The notes under the pieces are model-generated. The model worked only from the letters and a program-made list of their open reading frames with translations, made no database searches and was not told the origin of the DNA. Shown here piece after piece: positions 1-12,822 of a stretch of DNA of 64,000 nucleotides. Origin of the DNA: Cercis canadensis (taxonomy: Eukaryota > Streptophyta > Magnoliopsida > Fabales > Fabaceae); contig QAOA01001695.1 of assembly GCA_003255065.1 (NCBI GenBank), positions 136,920 through 200,919 on the forward strand. The letters run 5' to 3'. Made by a program: the position numbers and the translations under genes. The stretch's first letter is position 1, and every line of letters begins with the position of its first letter.

Positions 1-602
1 TTAAAGAACAGTGTGTTGGATGTTAGTGCAATATTAGAACTCCAGCTAAACCCTAGTGGAAAATTTGTAATCTTTCTCATCTGTGGCAAATTTAAATATG
101 GCTGTAGGTCTGAGAAAAACTAAATCTATAACTCTTCCTTTTATCCCTCCCTGTTTTAGATTGGTATATAGACTTCTACATGAATACAAGTCTTGTCTTT
201 TATTTTAATGTTTTGCTTTTTTCCAGATCACGAATACAAGTCCTGTCTTTCCTATCTTGTGACTTTTGGGGTTCTTGATACAGGCATTCTGACAATAAGA
301 ATGAACTTCTCAACCGCTCAAAAAGTCAGTATATAAACACGTTACCTGGCCATCAAAACATAGAAGTAGGTTAACTTTAAAAACTCAGATTCTGAATTTT
401 TATCTCTCCTCATAGGGTTAGTTAAAAAAATTGAAAGCAAATGTAAAGGAGAAAGGAGGCCACTCTTATGAATCAACAGATTAATAATTTGATCTATTTG
501 CATATATGTAAGAATCTGAAACAAATAAGACAGGAACCCATATTCAACAACATTGCAAACCTAACATAATATAAAAGCTGCTTCAGTGTTTCTAGAATGT
601 AC
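1..602 (-). other. Intron of ABC1K3 (partial)
   Basis: Begins on the minus strand with donor GTACAT directly after the GATGAG codons of the last visible exon. I found no match to the conserved C-terminal ABC1K3 exon on this strand, so the intron probably runs past the window edge. A short phrase, GAATACAAGTC, occurs twice (about 182 and 232). Nothing else supported. Confidence 0.6.
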
Positions 603-3600
603 CTCATCCAAAAGAAATTCACGGAAAAAATTCCCCTTATCAGACAGCAGAAATGCCAATGCTGCCCTTGTTTGCACTGGCTGCTGTGTTTGAGGTACAA
701 GTGAAACAGATTGGATTCCTGGCAATAGATATTCTGTCTTACCAGGAAGAATGCCAAGCCCAGCCATATTCCCATTCAGATCTTCCCCACCTCCACTTTT
801 TGCAGCAGTAATAAAATTCTCAAAGGCTTGCATAACATCAATGAATCTTTCAGCGTCAAAAACTCCAGATTTCCCATATATAGTATAACGTAGAGCAGTC
901 CTTAGCCGTGGGGATTCATCCGTGAGGAGCCTCTATCAGTGAACACAGTGTAAATAAACTTAGGTTACTCAGAAGCATCTAAATAGATAGCATAATGCTA
1001 GCCAGATAAAGCGTGATAGTGCAAAATCCCAGTAGTCTCAACTTTCTACCAGTCTTCCAAGTGTTGAAAGCTATTGATTAGGCAGTCAACATTCAATTTA
1101 TCATTTCCATGAAATGCTAGTTTCTCAAGCTTATCATGAATGATGCTGGTGGAAGAATCAGATAAAGAGGCTACAAACTTGTTATTATTCCTCCCTCCTA
1201 TACCTCCTCCAAAACTCCAATGCTTCACACTTGAACAATTGTTCACACTTTATTTCCAGATGCTAAATCCCCAAAGCAAAGTTATCTCTCATCCTATCCA
1301 AAGGCATCTATCCTCTTTGTTCTTTCTGTACCACATTATACAATCTAACCAAAATCTTGCTAGTTACACAGTTCAAGATTATTGTCATAAAATCATCAAC
1401 TAAAGCAATGGGTCAGTTCAAGATTTTCAAATACTCAGTTATGAGTTACCCAAAAGATGTCATTGCTGAAATCAGCCTCCATATGAAGGATTAAGATGTT
1501 CAAATATACATTCAGAATTAATTGAAAAACAAAAACTATATACCACAGAATATTATACCTGTGCAATATATGGATAGGCCTCATCAACAATGGCAAAATC
1601 AGGATTTCCTACTAAAGCAATCCCTTCCAGAACCCCAATTGCCCTAATTATTAGAGCAAAGTATGGGGGTATTCTAAAAGGATAATCAAAGGTAATTTGC
1701 GCCAAATCTGATGCCAGCTCCTGAAAGTTGAGGTTTTTTGCTCCTCCACCTTCTAGTGCCTGATCAAAAACCTTGGCCAGAACAGGCAAGATAGGCTCCA
1801 AATTGACGCCGTCTGGAATGAAATCAAGTTTAACAAAGTCTTTAACTATTGCTGGATAGTCCCGATGGATAAGGTGAGCAATAGCTTCAATCATTCCATA
1901 TTTTTTATCATCAGTCAATTTTGTAACAAGACCTGGTTCCAGCAAAAGATTCTCCATCATTGATGAATAATTAACATGTCAAAACAAATATCTGAGTATT
2001 TCAATAAGCACAGCATCAAGAAATTAAAAACATATTGTGGCAGGAGATGCCTTATGAAGATGAATATCCAGTCACAACTGCAAACAGGAGAACTTATTAA
2101 ATTGGTTATAGATATGCAACAAAAGGCATATGCAAAACTCTACATAATTACAATGGAAGCTCAGGTATAGCTGTTATAAGGCAAACTGCAAATTCAGTTC
2201 CCCAAAACATAAAATGCTTGAAATTAAGTAATGATACATATATCTAGATTGCAACAGAAGCCCAATTGTCGTATTGAGTTACATGGAAGCAGTTATTCTA
2301 AATATCTTGTCAGCATTGTCACTATCATAGTTTTCATAAAGTGCTTAAACAAAAAAAGTGTCCAACTTACATGGGAAAAGTGCCTTCAGTCATCTAATAT
2401 TTGGTATAAGGTGTTCAGGAATACAAATGGAGACTTCTTTTTTATTAAAAAAAAAAAAACATGAAATTAAGTTTATTTATTAGTAGAAAAACCTCTTCAA
2501 ATATATGAAAGAAAGGAAGCATACTTTCCCTAAAATATTTCACTTGTAACTAATAATATCAAACGCAAGATAGGAAACTAAATCTATAAACAAAATATTT
2601 TAAAGTCTGTATAAGATACTGCTGACCATGGAGAAAGATAGTCTATAAAATATTGGGAGAATTATTGGCGGGGACTTGCTGGAGTGGAGGTGATATTCAC
2701 ATTGAAGAACCTGATTATTTAACTTATTCATAAGTGTGGTTATTTATTATAGCATATTAGCAATACTTACAACTCAACAACCAAAATGAGTGGGCCCCTA
2801 CTTATAATTAGCCTTTATTATATTTCATTAAATACTTTAATAAAATTGATTTTTACCAAAGTCAAGTATGGCAAGCTTCCCATCCGGAGTTCGGATCAAA
2901 TTCCCAGGATGAGGATCAGCATGAAAAAATCCAGTATCAAGTAACTGAAAGAAAATGAAAATAAGTTAATACAATAGTAACTTAGCTAGAACCTTATACA
3001 AAGCATATCAATATGTTCTCAGAAATCATACTGCCATGCAGCCTTGCAAAGGCCCATGATTAATACCAGATAAAGTTGGTCCAAGTCCAAGGTTTAAGGG
3101 CATGCGCTTGCATAATTTTTTCATTGGTATGAAATATCCAGTGATCTATTAAATATGTAGAATATTTTAAGAGAAATGCTACTGACACCACACTTTCATC
3201 GCAAAACGTCACATTTACAGAGCTCCATTAAATCTGAGCGGTGCAGAAAAAGGTTTAAGTGGGTCAAGTTAAAATGTAAGGTGTAGATTACACTAAGGCC
3301 CACAGTGGTGAGAAAATGTGAGAAAAGTAGTGGTGGTATGTTAACACAACGAACTACTCTCATATAGTCAGTAAAGACACGAGATACAAACAATGGATGG
3401 CAAGCAATGAGTACATACGAAACTTAAAACCTTCCCATCCTAGTGCCATAAAAGCTTGAAAAACTGAAAATAAATTACCTGTTTTAGGTAACAGATGACT
3501 CCAACATTAACTAGTTCTCCAACATCACTTTCTGTGCTCTGTGACAGCTTCTCTCCTTCAACCCACCCTGTGGTAAGAACCCTCCTTGATGTATATTTTT

Positions 3601-6174
3601 CATAAGTTTTAGGTACCACAACCTGAAATTAAAACTATCAGAAGAAGCAAATGATGATGATGATGATATGAAAAGAGAGGAGGGGAGAGGGGTTGGAAAG
3701 CTTCAAATAATCCACATTCTCCTTGCCTCAAAGACTTCAGAGATAAAGACTCTTTTATAAACTTCAAGTGTCTATTAATTACAATAGAATTAATAACTTC
3801 CAAGACCAGACAATCTAGCCTAATATCCTCAGTCCAACAAACAGACCTTAGACATTTTCACTGGGTTTTCAGCCACTCAGAAATCAACCTTCATTAAGAT
3901 CATCCCTTTATAATAGAACTTCTCCCCATTTCTCCTTTTCTAAATTTTCCTCCACTAAACATAAAAGCCACCTGGTTTACACTTCACATGGATTGAAAAT
4001 GGAAGAATATCAAAATACTTTCCACCTTCTTCACAAGTTATTGTTCCCCATTAACCATTCATAGAGGAACAATATTGCTTCCTATTCCATAAAACTGTTT
4101 TACTTGTTTTATTTATGCTTTAAGTTTTATAACTGGGAATAGTCAAATCTAAATTACCAGAAGAGGTACTACGAGTATTTTGCTAATGCTCTTTCTTGTT
4201 TTGCAAGATTAGGAGGTAGAGATTTCGAATAAGCCTTTTTTCCTTCTGAGGTTATCTTCTGTGAAATGAGGGCCTTCTTTCTTTATGGACTCCGTAGTGA
4301 AGGTTTCTCAGCATTTAGACAGTTAGAAGGGTGTTCTTTTCTCCCTTCACATTAATCTGATTCAAAGTCACCTATCTAGTATGCCTCTTTAGTCTTTGTT
4401 TCTATTTAGGATTTCGGTAGAAGTTTCTTGAGAACTCGAAATGATTATGTAAGGTTTTGTTTAGTCTGCAAAGGGTAATAATAAAATAGACCGTCTACTG
4501 AATTGGGATATTCATTCTAAGGCTAGGAATTGGGTGTTCTGAATTACAGGTCCTACAACGATATGACTTTCCATTTATTATAGTTCAATAAGATCCTACA
4601 ACGATATGACTTTCCATTTATTATAGTTCAATAAGAACCAAGACCTAGTTGTTATAAAACTAAGCAAACTTGATACTTCTTTCATTGTTAAAAGTGAACG
4701 GCCTCACCTGTGGAAGGTCTTTCCTCATCATTTCGGCAAAAAGGGTTCCATTTTGACCTTCATTGACATAGTCTAACTCCTCAAAGAAGCGAGCAGCCCA
4801 CTCATCAACCAACCCAACCACATCTATGGAGACCTGAAAAATATAGATAGAAAGTAGTTCGGTTAAGAGGACATTGGTGAGGAGTGATTAATTTAATATA
4901 ACCAATGCTGCCACTGCACAGGATGAATTTAATTCAATAAACAGATAGTGACTTCAAATCTCTCTGCATATGAACTTAACTTACCTGAGGAAACTTCCGA
5001 AGAACCAAACCCAGGTTCCTGATAATGTATAAATCAATTGTAACTGTCTCGAGAACAAAAGGCCTCTGCACTTTAACAGCCACCACATCCCCATTTTCCT
5101 TTAGGCGTCCCTTATATACCTGTCCAAGAGATGCTGCATAGATTTTGTTGAAGCATAAATACTTGCTGGTAAATTAAATTAGAAAACTAGCAAAGAGAGG
5201 CTATACTTTTCTACTAAGTAAGTATTATATCTAACTGGTTGTCTGGAGAGCTACCAGCAGCAATGGGTGAAGATGAAAGTTCAGAATACATATTTTGCCA
5301 TGGCTGACCAAGCTCCTCCTCAATTAGAGCCATAGCTATATCATCCGGAAATGAAGGAACCTTCACAAGTTATGAATACCCAAATCCAGAAAATAAAAAA
5401 TGTCAGAAAACATTTCATAATCACATGACAGCTAAAAGTTTTCATGATCGCTGCATTAAGATTTTATAGTTCTTGTTTGTAATATGGGATGTTGGTTCTA
5501 ACTTGAAAAGGTAATGTAGGGCCATAAAGATTAACTACGCAACAAACCTTACTATGATTCATATTTCTGTATATAAGAAAAGTGTCATATTTCTCATGTA
5601 GCTTAGACTAAATAATACACCACACCCAGCTAACAAAACAAGATTTTTTCGTTTTTGGTGTTTATCATCCTTTTGAAAATTGAAACGGCGGACATGCCAA
5701 ATGCAGAGGGAGAGAGATAAGGGGGAAGAGAAGAAGGAGCAATAGGCTTACCTTATCACAAAGCTTTTGAAGCTCTGTCATTGCAGTGGGTGACAGTATA
5801 TCAGGTCGAATGCTCAATGCTTGCCCAAGTTTTATATATGCTGGACCCAAAGAGGTTACAATTTCCCGTAATTCAATGGCCCTAGCAACTTCATTCTGGT
5901 TAAGAAAAGATCAAAAAAGAATAACTACCATATAATGTTAAAACTTATATTTTTAAATGATGACCATGAAATTTAAAGAAACTGAAGTTTTATTAAGAAA
6001 TTTGTGTCTTTAAAAGGGAAGCTCAAGTCCTAAAATCTAGGAGATCGAACCAAAAAACTTTAGTTGCTATTCCTGTATATTGTTAATAAAGTTAATAATA
6101 ATTACTTATTTATTCACAAGGCTAGTGTATCATTAGAAGTCAGAAAGATGTGAGATGAGAATAGATCAACAGCT

Positions 6175-6207
<33 letters not shown>

Positions 6208-8318
6208 CATAGAATTACCTCCTTAACCTTCTTGTTTATCACATCCATGGCAAGACGTGAAAGAAAACCCCCAGCAACAGATAATAACTGGACTATGCGC
6301 GTTGCAACAGCACGTGGCCGTTTTCCCCAATATGCAGAAATGCTGGCAGGCTCATAGACCAAAGGCAAACACTCACTACTTTCTTCTACCTACAGAAGGA
6401 CAAAAGGAAAAATAATATTAGCATACAGCATTATTTTTCTTATACAAAAAATAATAATACTGAAAAAGAGACTGTGTGGACATAAACAGACAACTGAAAT
6501 TCTGTAAAGGAGAAAATATAGATAAATCACTTTCTTATAAAGTGAAGTCTTTCAGGAGCTCCTTTTAACATCTACAGACTGCACACTGGAGTCTAACTCA
6601 ATTTTTAATTTTCAAATCTCAACATATATTCTTTTATTATCATATTTAATTGACTTTTTTTTTCCAATAAATATGGTTATTTGTGAAATATGCAAATCTT
6701 TTCAAACATACATTTGTATATTGTATACAGATGACTTCTCACAAACTACTTTGAGCTTATCAACTATACACATGATTTGTGACTAAATCACATGCTCAAA
6801 ATGATTATACACAAAATACTAAGGTTGAAGTCCCACACTGAAGATGGCTCTGAGAAGGGTGCTTTCTTCAACACATCTTAGAAAGAACAGAAATGTCACT
6901 AAGTGGTAGAAATGACATTCACATGACATTCGCAGAAAAGGTATAAACATAGTAGATTAGATACAACACTTTATTTTCAATACCTCAACAAGACGTAGCT
7001 GAACATTATCCTCGGCAAACAGTGAATCTCTCAAATTCTGTCCCCGGAGACCTCTCATGAGTGTTGCCAACTGTTCATTTTCTTCCATTTGTGCCCTCAC
7101 TCTTTTAATCTCCTGCGNCATCTTAGAAAGAACAGAAATGTCACTAAATGGTAGAAATGACATTCACATGACATTCGCAGAAAAGGTATAAACATAGTAG
7201 ATCAGATACAACACTTTATTTTCAATACCTCAACAAGACGTAGCTGAACATTATCCTCGGCAAACAGTGAATCTCTCAAATTCTGTCCCCGGAGACCTCT
7301 CATGAGTGTTGCCAACTGTTCATTTTCTTCCATTTGTGCCCTCACTCTTTTAATCTCCTGCGAAACATCTCCAATTTTCTGCCATCATAAGGAGGTGAGA
7401 TTAATACCAACATTGGCTACATATAAACCCAACAATCAGCAATTATATCATCATTTCAATGTAATGGTATAGTCTGAACTTCAAAGAAAAATAAAAATTG
7501 GTAAAATAAGAATAATTATTAAAAAGAATGAGAGAATACAATTCAAAGAAGAAAAAATAGTTGCCCTCCTAAACTAGAAAGAAATGGAACATGACAATCC
7601 AAAATATCAAAACAAGGTTCCTTTTATCAACAGCTAAAGGCACTAAAACTCCAAAAGCTTTTTTTTTTTTGGCCATTAAAATTCCATAAGCTGAACACAA
7701 CAAAGAATTCAAGAAACTATTAAGGAACTATCTTACCTCAAACCAAATGACTTGTGAAAGCTTGGTCATTGAAGTTTAAAATTTGAAAAAATAATACTGA
7801 ACAGTGAATGTAGATTCCACTCAACTATTAAGTGACTTATTAATAATTAAAATCACATCTTCCTACTTGTTACTGAGCCCCTTTACAGCAAGCAAACCAA
7901 AGGCTTACTAAATTTACCCACCAGTAAGAATCCAAAATCATCAAAACAACTCAAACAACACCATCTAATAGTCAAATAACACCCAAAGAAAACCAAATAT
8001 CACATCAATTCTCACTTCCTTACTTGCTCCGGCAATCAATAGAGCAATAGCTGCAAACATTGAAGTCAAATTCAAGGTCTAACAACTTACTGTGGACACC
8101 CCGTTGACGGGTTTAGTCGGCGGAGACCTCGATGAACCGTTGACCGCTCCCGGCTGCGAAGAAGCAGTCCGTGGGGGTTTGGGTCCAGCAGCGACGGCGA
8201 AAACCCGGTTGACCCGTTTACGAGCCCGAAGCTTGTTTAGGGTAAACGAACGTTGGGAAGGAGAGCAGCGACGAAGGGGATCGATTCCGCAGTAGACGAG
8301 CTGTGATGCAGCGTCCAT
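603..8318 (-). CDS. ABC1K3: ABC1-like atypical kinase, plastid (ABC1K3), 3' end off window
   Basis: Atypical ABC1/ADCK/UbiB kinase; the plant ABC1K3 group sits in plastoglobules and acts in prenyl-lipid (plastoquinone, tocopherol) metabolism. Exons with GT/AG borders in consistent phase: 8318-8091, 7378-7229, 6389-6219, 5895-5752, 5360-5255, 5133-4985, 4833-4708, 3622-3479, 2944-2857, 1932-1559, 932-603, giving 670 codons. Residues 1-76 are Ser/Arg-rich with few acids, as in a plastid transit peptide. Family motifs: KLGQ (205-208), AAAS replacing the P-loop (265-268), VAVK lysine (287), EELDYVNEG (334-342), HADPHPGN catalytic loop (414-421), DFG (434-436). The ATG at 8318 opens the only long frame, and its first exon ends in the conserved PVNGVST stretch. 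After 603 a good donor follows, but no C-terminal exon is visible in 1-602. The family assignment is firm; the exact ortholog rests on remembered family sequence. Confidence 0.9.
4551..4636. repeat. 43-bp direct tandem duplication in an ABC1K3 intron
   Basis: The 43 bases at 4551-4593, starting TCCTACAACGATATGAC, are repeated directly at 4594-4636. The duplication lies inside the intron between the exons at 4833-4708 and 3622-3479, so it does not touch coding sequence. Confidence 0.9.
6176..6205. repeat. Heptamer microsatellite (AGAAAGT)n
   Basis: About four consecutive copies of a 7-base unit AGAAAGT lie in an ABC1K3 intron, just downstream (in gene sense) of the donor of the exon at 6389-6219. 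On the gene strand this is a pyrimidine-rich run. A simple repeat with no evident function. Confidence 0.8.
6874..7362. repeat. 244-bp direct repeat split by a single N (likely unmerged contig ends)
   Basis: Bases 6874-7117 recur at 7119-7362, with the single N at 7118 exactly between the units. The copies differ at only a few positions (for example GTAGATTAG against GTAGATCAG). The right copy carries on into the complete exon 2 of ABC1K3 (7378-7229); the left copy contains only 134 bp of that exon (6984-7117) with its donor. Taken literally, the gene would carry a truncated second exon 2 with no acceptor. The N at the join suggests overlapping contig ends rather than biology. Confidence 0.85.
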
Positions 8319-8400
8319 GGCGGAACCGTACGGAGAGTACGAGAGAGAGAGAGAGAAAGCTATGTACTAGCGTCTCACTGAGAATTGAGAAATGGTTGAG
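8319..8400 (-). promoter_or_regulatory. ABC1K3 5' leader / core promoter with CT-rich tract
   Basis: Immediately upstream of the ABC1K3 ATG. The plus strand reads GAGAGAGAGAGAGAG around 8340-8356, so the gene strand has a CT-repeat of the kind common in plant leaders and pyrimidine patches near transcription starts. No clear TATA box is seen at a suitable distance. The start site is not determinable from sequence. Confidence 0.4.
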
Positions 8401-9620
8401 AATTTTTGACCTTTTTGGTCAATTTTTTGGTTTGGCGGGGACAGGGTGGACGTTGGAGGAACAGGTGGCGAATTAGCAGCGAGGAAATTAATAAGTTTGG
8501 GTTTTGTTTTTTTCGGTGCATGAGATAAATTAGGTTACCGTGGAATGTGTGGGAGACATGGGATGTTGGAAAAACGTGACAAGGTGTCAAGGTTGCCACT
8601 TCTTGTTTGTGTGGTAACTAGCACCTCTTGTTTGTGTGGCTTCTCCTTCCCAATGAGTTAAATAGCTCTCCCCACTTCAAGAAACTTAAGACCTTTCTTG
8701 CACGGGTATAACTACGGGTACAAGTTTCATATTCAGTACAATACAAAATATTGATACAATAATTTTTCAGAAAATGAGGGTATGAGTATTAACAATTAGT
8801 AAGTATTAACAATTTTTTAAAATATAAGTAACAACTAATAAGTATGAACAAAAAAGAGGAAATTTCTAGTTTGATAGTTTTGGGTTTCTACCTTCTATTT
8901 GAGGGATTTCAATTCAAGTTGGAGAAGAAGGAAATTAGAAATGAAAACAATGGCGTTTTGGGCATTATGAAACGCGACTTAAGCAAAATGACGTCGTTCC
9001 ACTAACCGTTAGCCATCAACACATTTCGGAGTTGTTTTTGGCATGAAATAACTTGTTTTGAAATGCCAAAAAAAAAATTTGTTGGTGTGAGTTTTACGTT
9101 TAAAAAAGTACCCAAAACAAATATGCCCCAATTTCAATGTTTTGGTGTTTCATAGCTTAAGACGCAGATTTTCTCTTTTTTAGTTACAAAGTTACCCTTC
9201 TTTTAAAATAGAGTGACCCTATCTCCCCATCTTATTTGAAAGATTTTTGGTAAACTTACATCTTAACATTAGTGTTATTGTAAAAATTTTGAGAAAAATA
9301 AGTAATCTAATATGAGTTAGAATAATTAATTTATTATAAAATATATAAACAAAAAAATATAAAAAATGTAAAAAAAAATATTAAAAAATAACTATAAATA
9401 ATAATTTTTGACACAATTAAATTTAAATTATGTCCATTATTTTAAACTTTGTCCAATTATGTAACTAAATTTTTTGAGATTTTTACATTAACATTAATTT
9501 TGAGATTTGAGTTCTATCAAAACCCTTTAATGAGAGGGTGAAGTAACACTAACTTGGAGTGGTAACTTAGCAGTCACTTTTTTTAAAGTTCGGAAAAAAA
9601 ATTCTAAAAACACGTCTGTC
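8401..9620. other. Intergenic DNA between ABC1K3 and the RPS15A-like locus
   Basis: AT-rich between the two divergent loci, most extreme at 9240-9500. No convincing ORF, RNA gene or transposon end. A TGACGTC element (cAMP-response/ABRE-like core) lies near 8990; its relevance is unknown. Confidence 0.5.
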
Positions 9621-9639
9621 TTGGGTTGGTCGGGTTGGA

Positions 9640-9812
9640 TTCCAAAATGGCCCAACCAAGCCCTATATTTGGGGTTGGTTCCTTCTTCTAGCCCAAAAAT
9701 CCAACACGACCCAACCAATCTAAAGCCCAAGAAGGAAAGATTTAGACGGCGTCGTTTCGGGCAGCATAAGCATTTCACCAAGCACCCCTCTCCCCACAAC
9801 CAACCCTAACCC
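9640..9812 (+). promoter_or_regulatory. Ribosomal-protein-type promoter: site II motifs and telo-box
   Basis: Contains GGCCCA at 9649-9654 and AGCCCA at 9690-9695 and 9724-9729 (reverse complement TGGGCT, the plant site II core). A telo-box AACCCTAA lies at 9802-9809, just ahead of a CT-rich leader. Site II plus telo-box close to the start is the classic arrangement for plant cytosolic ribosomal protein genes. This fits the RPS15A-like coding exons found 4 kb downstream on the same strand. Confidence 0.65.
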
Positions 9813-10115
9813 GCTCCCTGCTCTCATCTCTCTCGTCAGGCTTTCTGTTCTCTGTAAATCCTCGATTCCGACGGTGAAGTCAACTCCGGCAGCGGCAGAC
9901 TAGAGGTATCTCACTCTTCTAGCTTCTCATGTTCCCAATTTTCTTTCCCTGTGCTGAAAACCCAAGGATTAGTGGTGTGTTATGTAACTAAATTTGTAGA
10001 GAGGGAAATGCCTATCTCCAAGCCATTATCTTTTTCAGCTAATTTTTTTTTTTTTTTACTTAAAATCTAATTGGGTAACTGATAAGGTTTGCATTATTGA
10101 AACTCATGTGGCCAA

Positions 10116-10495
10116 ATATCTCGGTTGTTTTTAATGCTTTGCATTCCTCGTGGGTGGCTGTTGGTTAAATGCAGTACCTTTTCTTATTTCAGATCAGAAA
10201 AATATTTCTGTTTACACTGTGTTGCGTTATTTGAAGAACTGGGTATGATCTACCTTTTACAGTTTCTAATCCCTCTTGTTTGGTTTCTAGGAAAGTAAAA
10301 TTCTTCATCTTGCTTTTTCTCTGATCTAGTATTACGTGCGTTGCTCTGGATATGGATATATGTTGGTTCTATTTGAGTCTAATTTTGCCCTCAAGATAAT
10401 CACTGCAATGGGTCAAAAGAAAACTAGTGCTTATGTAGTTATGTCTTATTGGCTGAAAAATGTGGGCATATTTGAAGCTAAGTTCTGGGATTTTA
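10116..10495 (+). repeat. 380-bp intronic segment, left copy
   Basis: Diverged direct repeat of 12897-13275; both start ATATCTCGG and share long blocks such as AATGGGTCAAAAGAAAACTA. Both lie in the 5'-UTR intron of the RPS15A-like locus and bracket the broken membrane-protein copy at 11209-12830. Unlike the N-associated repeats, the copies differ at many positions, so this is a genuine older duplication. Confidence 0.85.
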
Positions 10496-11367
10496 GGGTT
10501 TGTTTTATATTTTAGGAAAATTGCTTTCCGGGAAGTAGACTTACATTTTCTTATATTTGTTTTTTTTAAAAAAATTTAAACGGTAGAAAATGGTAAAAAT
10601 GGATTGGACAAAATTTTTCATTTTTGTGGAATTGGACTTCTGTTTTTTGTTAAAACTGAAGGCATTTTCCTTGTCTCTCTCTCCCTCCCTCCATCCCTCC
10701 CTTACACATTGGTTTCTCCCTGGCTTCTCATAGCTGGCTGAGCTTGTAGCCACCATAGTCTTCAGCTCGTCTCCAGTGTTTTCTTGATGCATGTGATAGA
10801 ATTCTCTTGCTGCTTAAAATGAATTGAAGGCCAGGGGTTGCGTTAGCATGGTTCACCCCTCATCTTGGAGGTTATAATAAATTGTCTATGGAGGTACATC
10901 AAACTCAAAATGTACTTGCAACTGACTTTTAGGTTTTATCATGTCTGATTGTTCCTATTGAAGTTTATGACATCTGAGTTCTTAAGTAAACAAAGGATGT
11001 ATTGGACATGGCTTGAAAAACGTGTATGGTTTAGATGTTCTGTTGAATTTTCCCTATTAAGAAGTCTAGAATAATACCTCTTCTCAATTTGTGGGTGTGC
11101 TATAGCAGGCTAACTGTTTCTTGTGCTCTTAAATAATAGGCTTCTTAAAGGGTCATTGCTTATGCAATTTTCTTTGTTTATCAATTTCTGGAACATCATA
11201 AAAACAGCATGGCAACTCAGCCAAAAGTTGAAAACGAGCACACATCAAGTTCTGTGCGTACCCAAAAAAATGAAGCAGACCAAGTAACCCTAAGCCCTTC
11301 CCTTGTTGGCTTGAAAGAAACCTTGGAAAACCAGTATCACAAAATCAAAGAGCATGCAGAAACTTAC

Positions 11368-12251
11368 TGTTGTGATAAAATGGAGCGCAAGTGCACGCTA
11401 TTGTCTTACAAGTAATATAATAAAAACGAGTTATCGTTCCCACGTGGATTAAAGCTATTAATTATCGAAATTTGGTTAATCCTAATTTTATTTGATCAAT
11501 TGATTAAGGAGAAATTGCAAGAATAAATTAAATAAATCGAAAGTAAGCAAAAACAGATGTGAAACAAGAATATATATAGAGAGAAAGTCTAGGGTTTTCG
11601 ATGTCACCATAACTAATCTTGGTTTCATTCTTTAATTCTCTAATCTAGATTTATCTTCCTAATTGCTAGCCAAAACTCCTTAAATTATTTATTAGTCCTT
11701 CCCAAGGTCTAGTGAAAATACTTTTTTAAGTTATGAACCTACTATATTCTTATGTGAATTACGAATAACCAAAAAATTCATTCAATTCTATGAATCTCTT
11801 TAATTGAGATATGCTGCCAATGAAGAGCACGGGCGCAGGGGCACTTGATTTGTGGCGCCGCAGCACTTCGCTGCTAGAGGAAAATTTGTGCAAGCGTCCA
11901 AAGGTGCAGATGCACTGCACAACAGGCTCAACGGCGCTGTGTTTCTGTGATGGGGGCGCGCGGGCACAAGGAGGCACGAGACATGGCGCTTCTTCTCTGC
12001 CTAGTACGCACATGGAGAGCTGGAGTGCTTGGACTTGGGTGCAGTGGCACCTAATCTGGAGAGCAGCAGCGCTAATTTTCTGCCTCTCAATGCAAATTTC
12101 ATCACTTTTTCACCTTAGAAATCAAATTCTTCATAACTCTATTAAATCTACACAAGTAGCAAAATATTATTATTTAATACTAAAAATACTTAAGAATCTT
12201 GCCAAATATAAGTAAAAGACACCTAAAGAGTGGATACAAAATCCACTCAAC
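11368..12251 (+). mobile_element. 884-bp insertion with 6-bp flanking duplication ACTTAC
   Basis: Splits the small membrane-protein copy exactly between two codons. ACTTAC at 11362-11367 recurs at 12252-12257, as expected for a target-site duplication. The left end is TGTTGTGATAAAATGG. Near the right end is a perfect 8-bp stem hairpin, GAGTGGAT (12228-12235) / ATCCACTC (12241-12248), three bases from the boundary. There are no long terminal inverted repeats and no transposase ORF; the interior at 11820-12070 is conspicuously GC-rich. Superfamily unresolved. Confidence 0.6.
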
Positions 12252-12822
12252 ACTTACCTTTATGTATGGACTTCCTCTATAATTGTATATGGTGGCTTTG
12301 GTCTCTAGATGGCCTATAGGTGGAGAAAGCTTCGCAAGGCTGAGGACAGAGTTCGAGGTCTTCAAGAGAGATTACGTAAGATTGTTGAAGCTGAAGAATC
12401 TTCTACTTCTGCCACAACAGTAGAAAAGGCTACAGCATCGTTGGAAAAGCCCGNATGATATAGCACTTTAAAAAAACTTTTTATGATCACATGACACCTT
12501 AACAAATTTAAAAAAAGACACAAGTAGCAAAATATTATTATTTAATACTAAAAATACTTAAGAATCTTGCCAAATATTAAGTAAAAGATACCTAAAGAGT
12601 GGATACAAAATCCACTCAACACTTACCCTTATGTATGGACTTCCTCTATAATTGTATATGGTGGCTTTGGTCTCTAGATGGCCTATAGGTGGAGAAAGCT
12701 TCGCAAGGCTGAGGACAGAGTTCGAGGTCTTCAAGAAAGATTACGTAAGATTGTTGAAGCTGAAGAATCTTCTAGTTCTGCCACAACAGTAGAAAAGGCT
12801 ACAGCATCGTTGGAAAAGCCCG
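12150..12822. repeat. 304-bp direct repeat around a single N
   Basis: Bases 12150-12453 match 12518-12822 almost exactly (one 1-bp indel and a few substitutions). The N at 12454 follows the left unit directly. The first 63 bases right of the N (12455-12517) have no counterpart on the left. The right unit continues through the stop of the membrane-protein copy, while the left unit ends abruptly at the N. Most simply two contig ends or haplotypes covering one locus. Confidence 0.8.

Noticed and set aside
11811..12215. 134-codon ORF within the 884-bp insert
   Set aside because: Overlaps an opposite-strand ORF in a GC-rich stretch; no domain, no transposase motif.
12228..12251. Helitron 3' terminus
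   Set aside because: Hairpin is present, but there is no CTRR end and there is an apparent target duplication.
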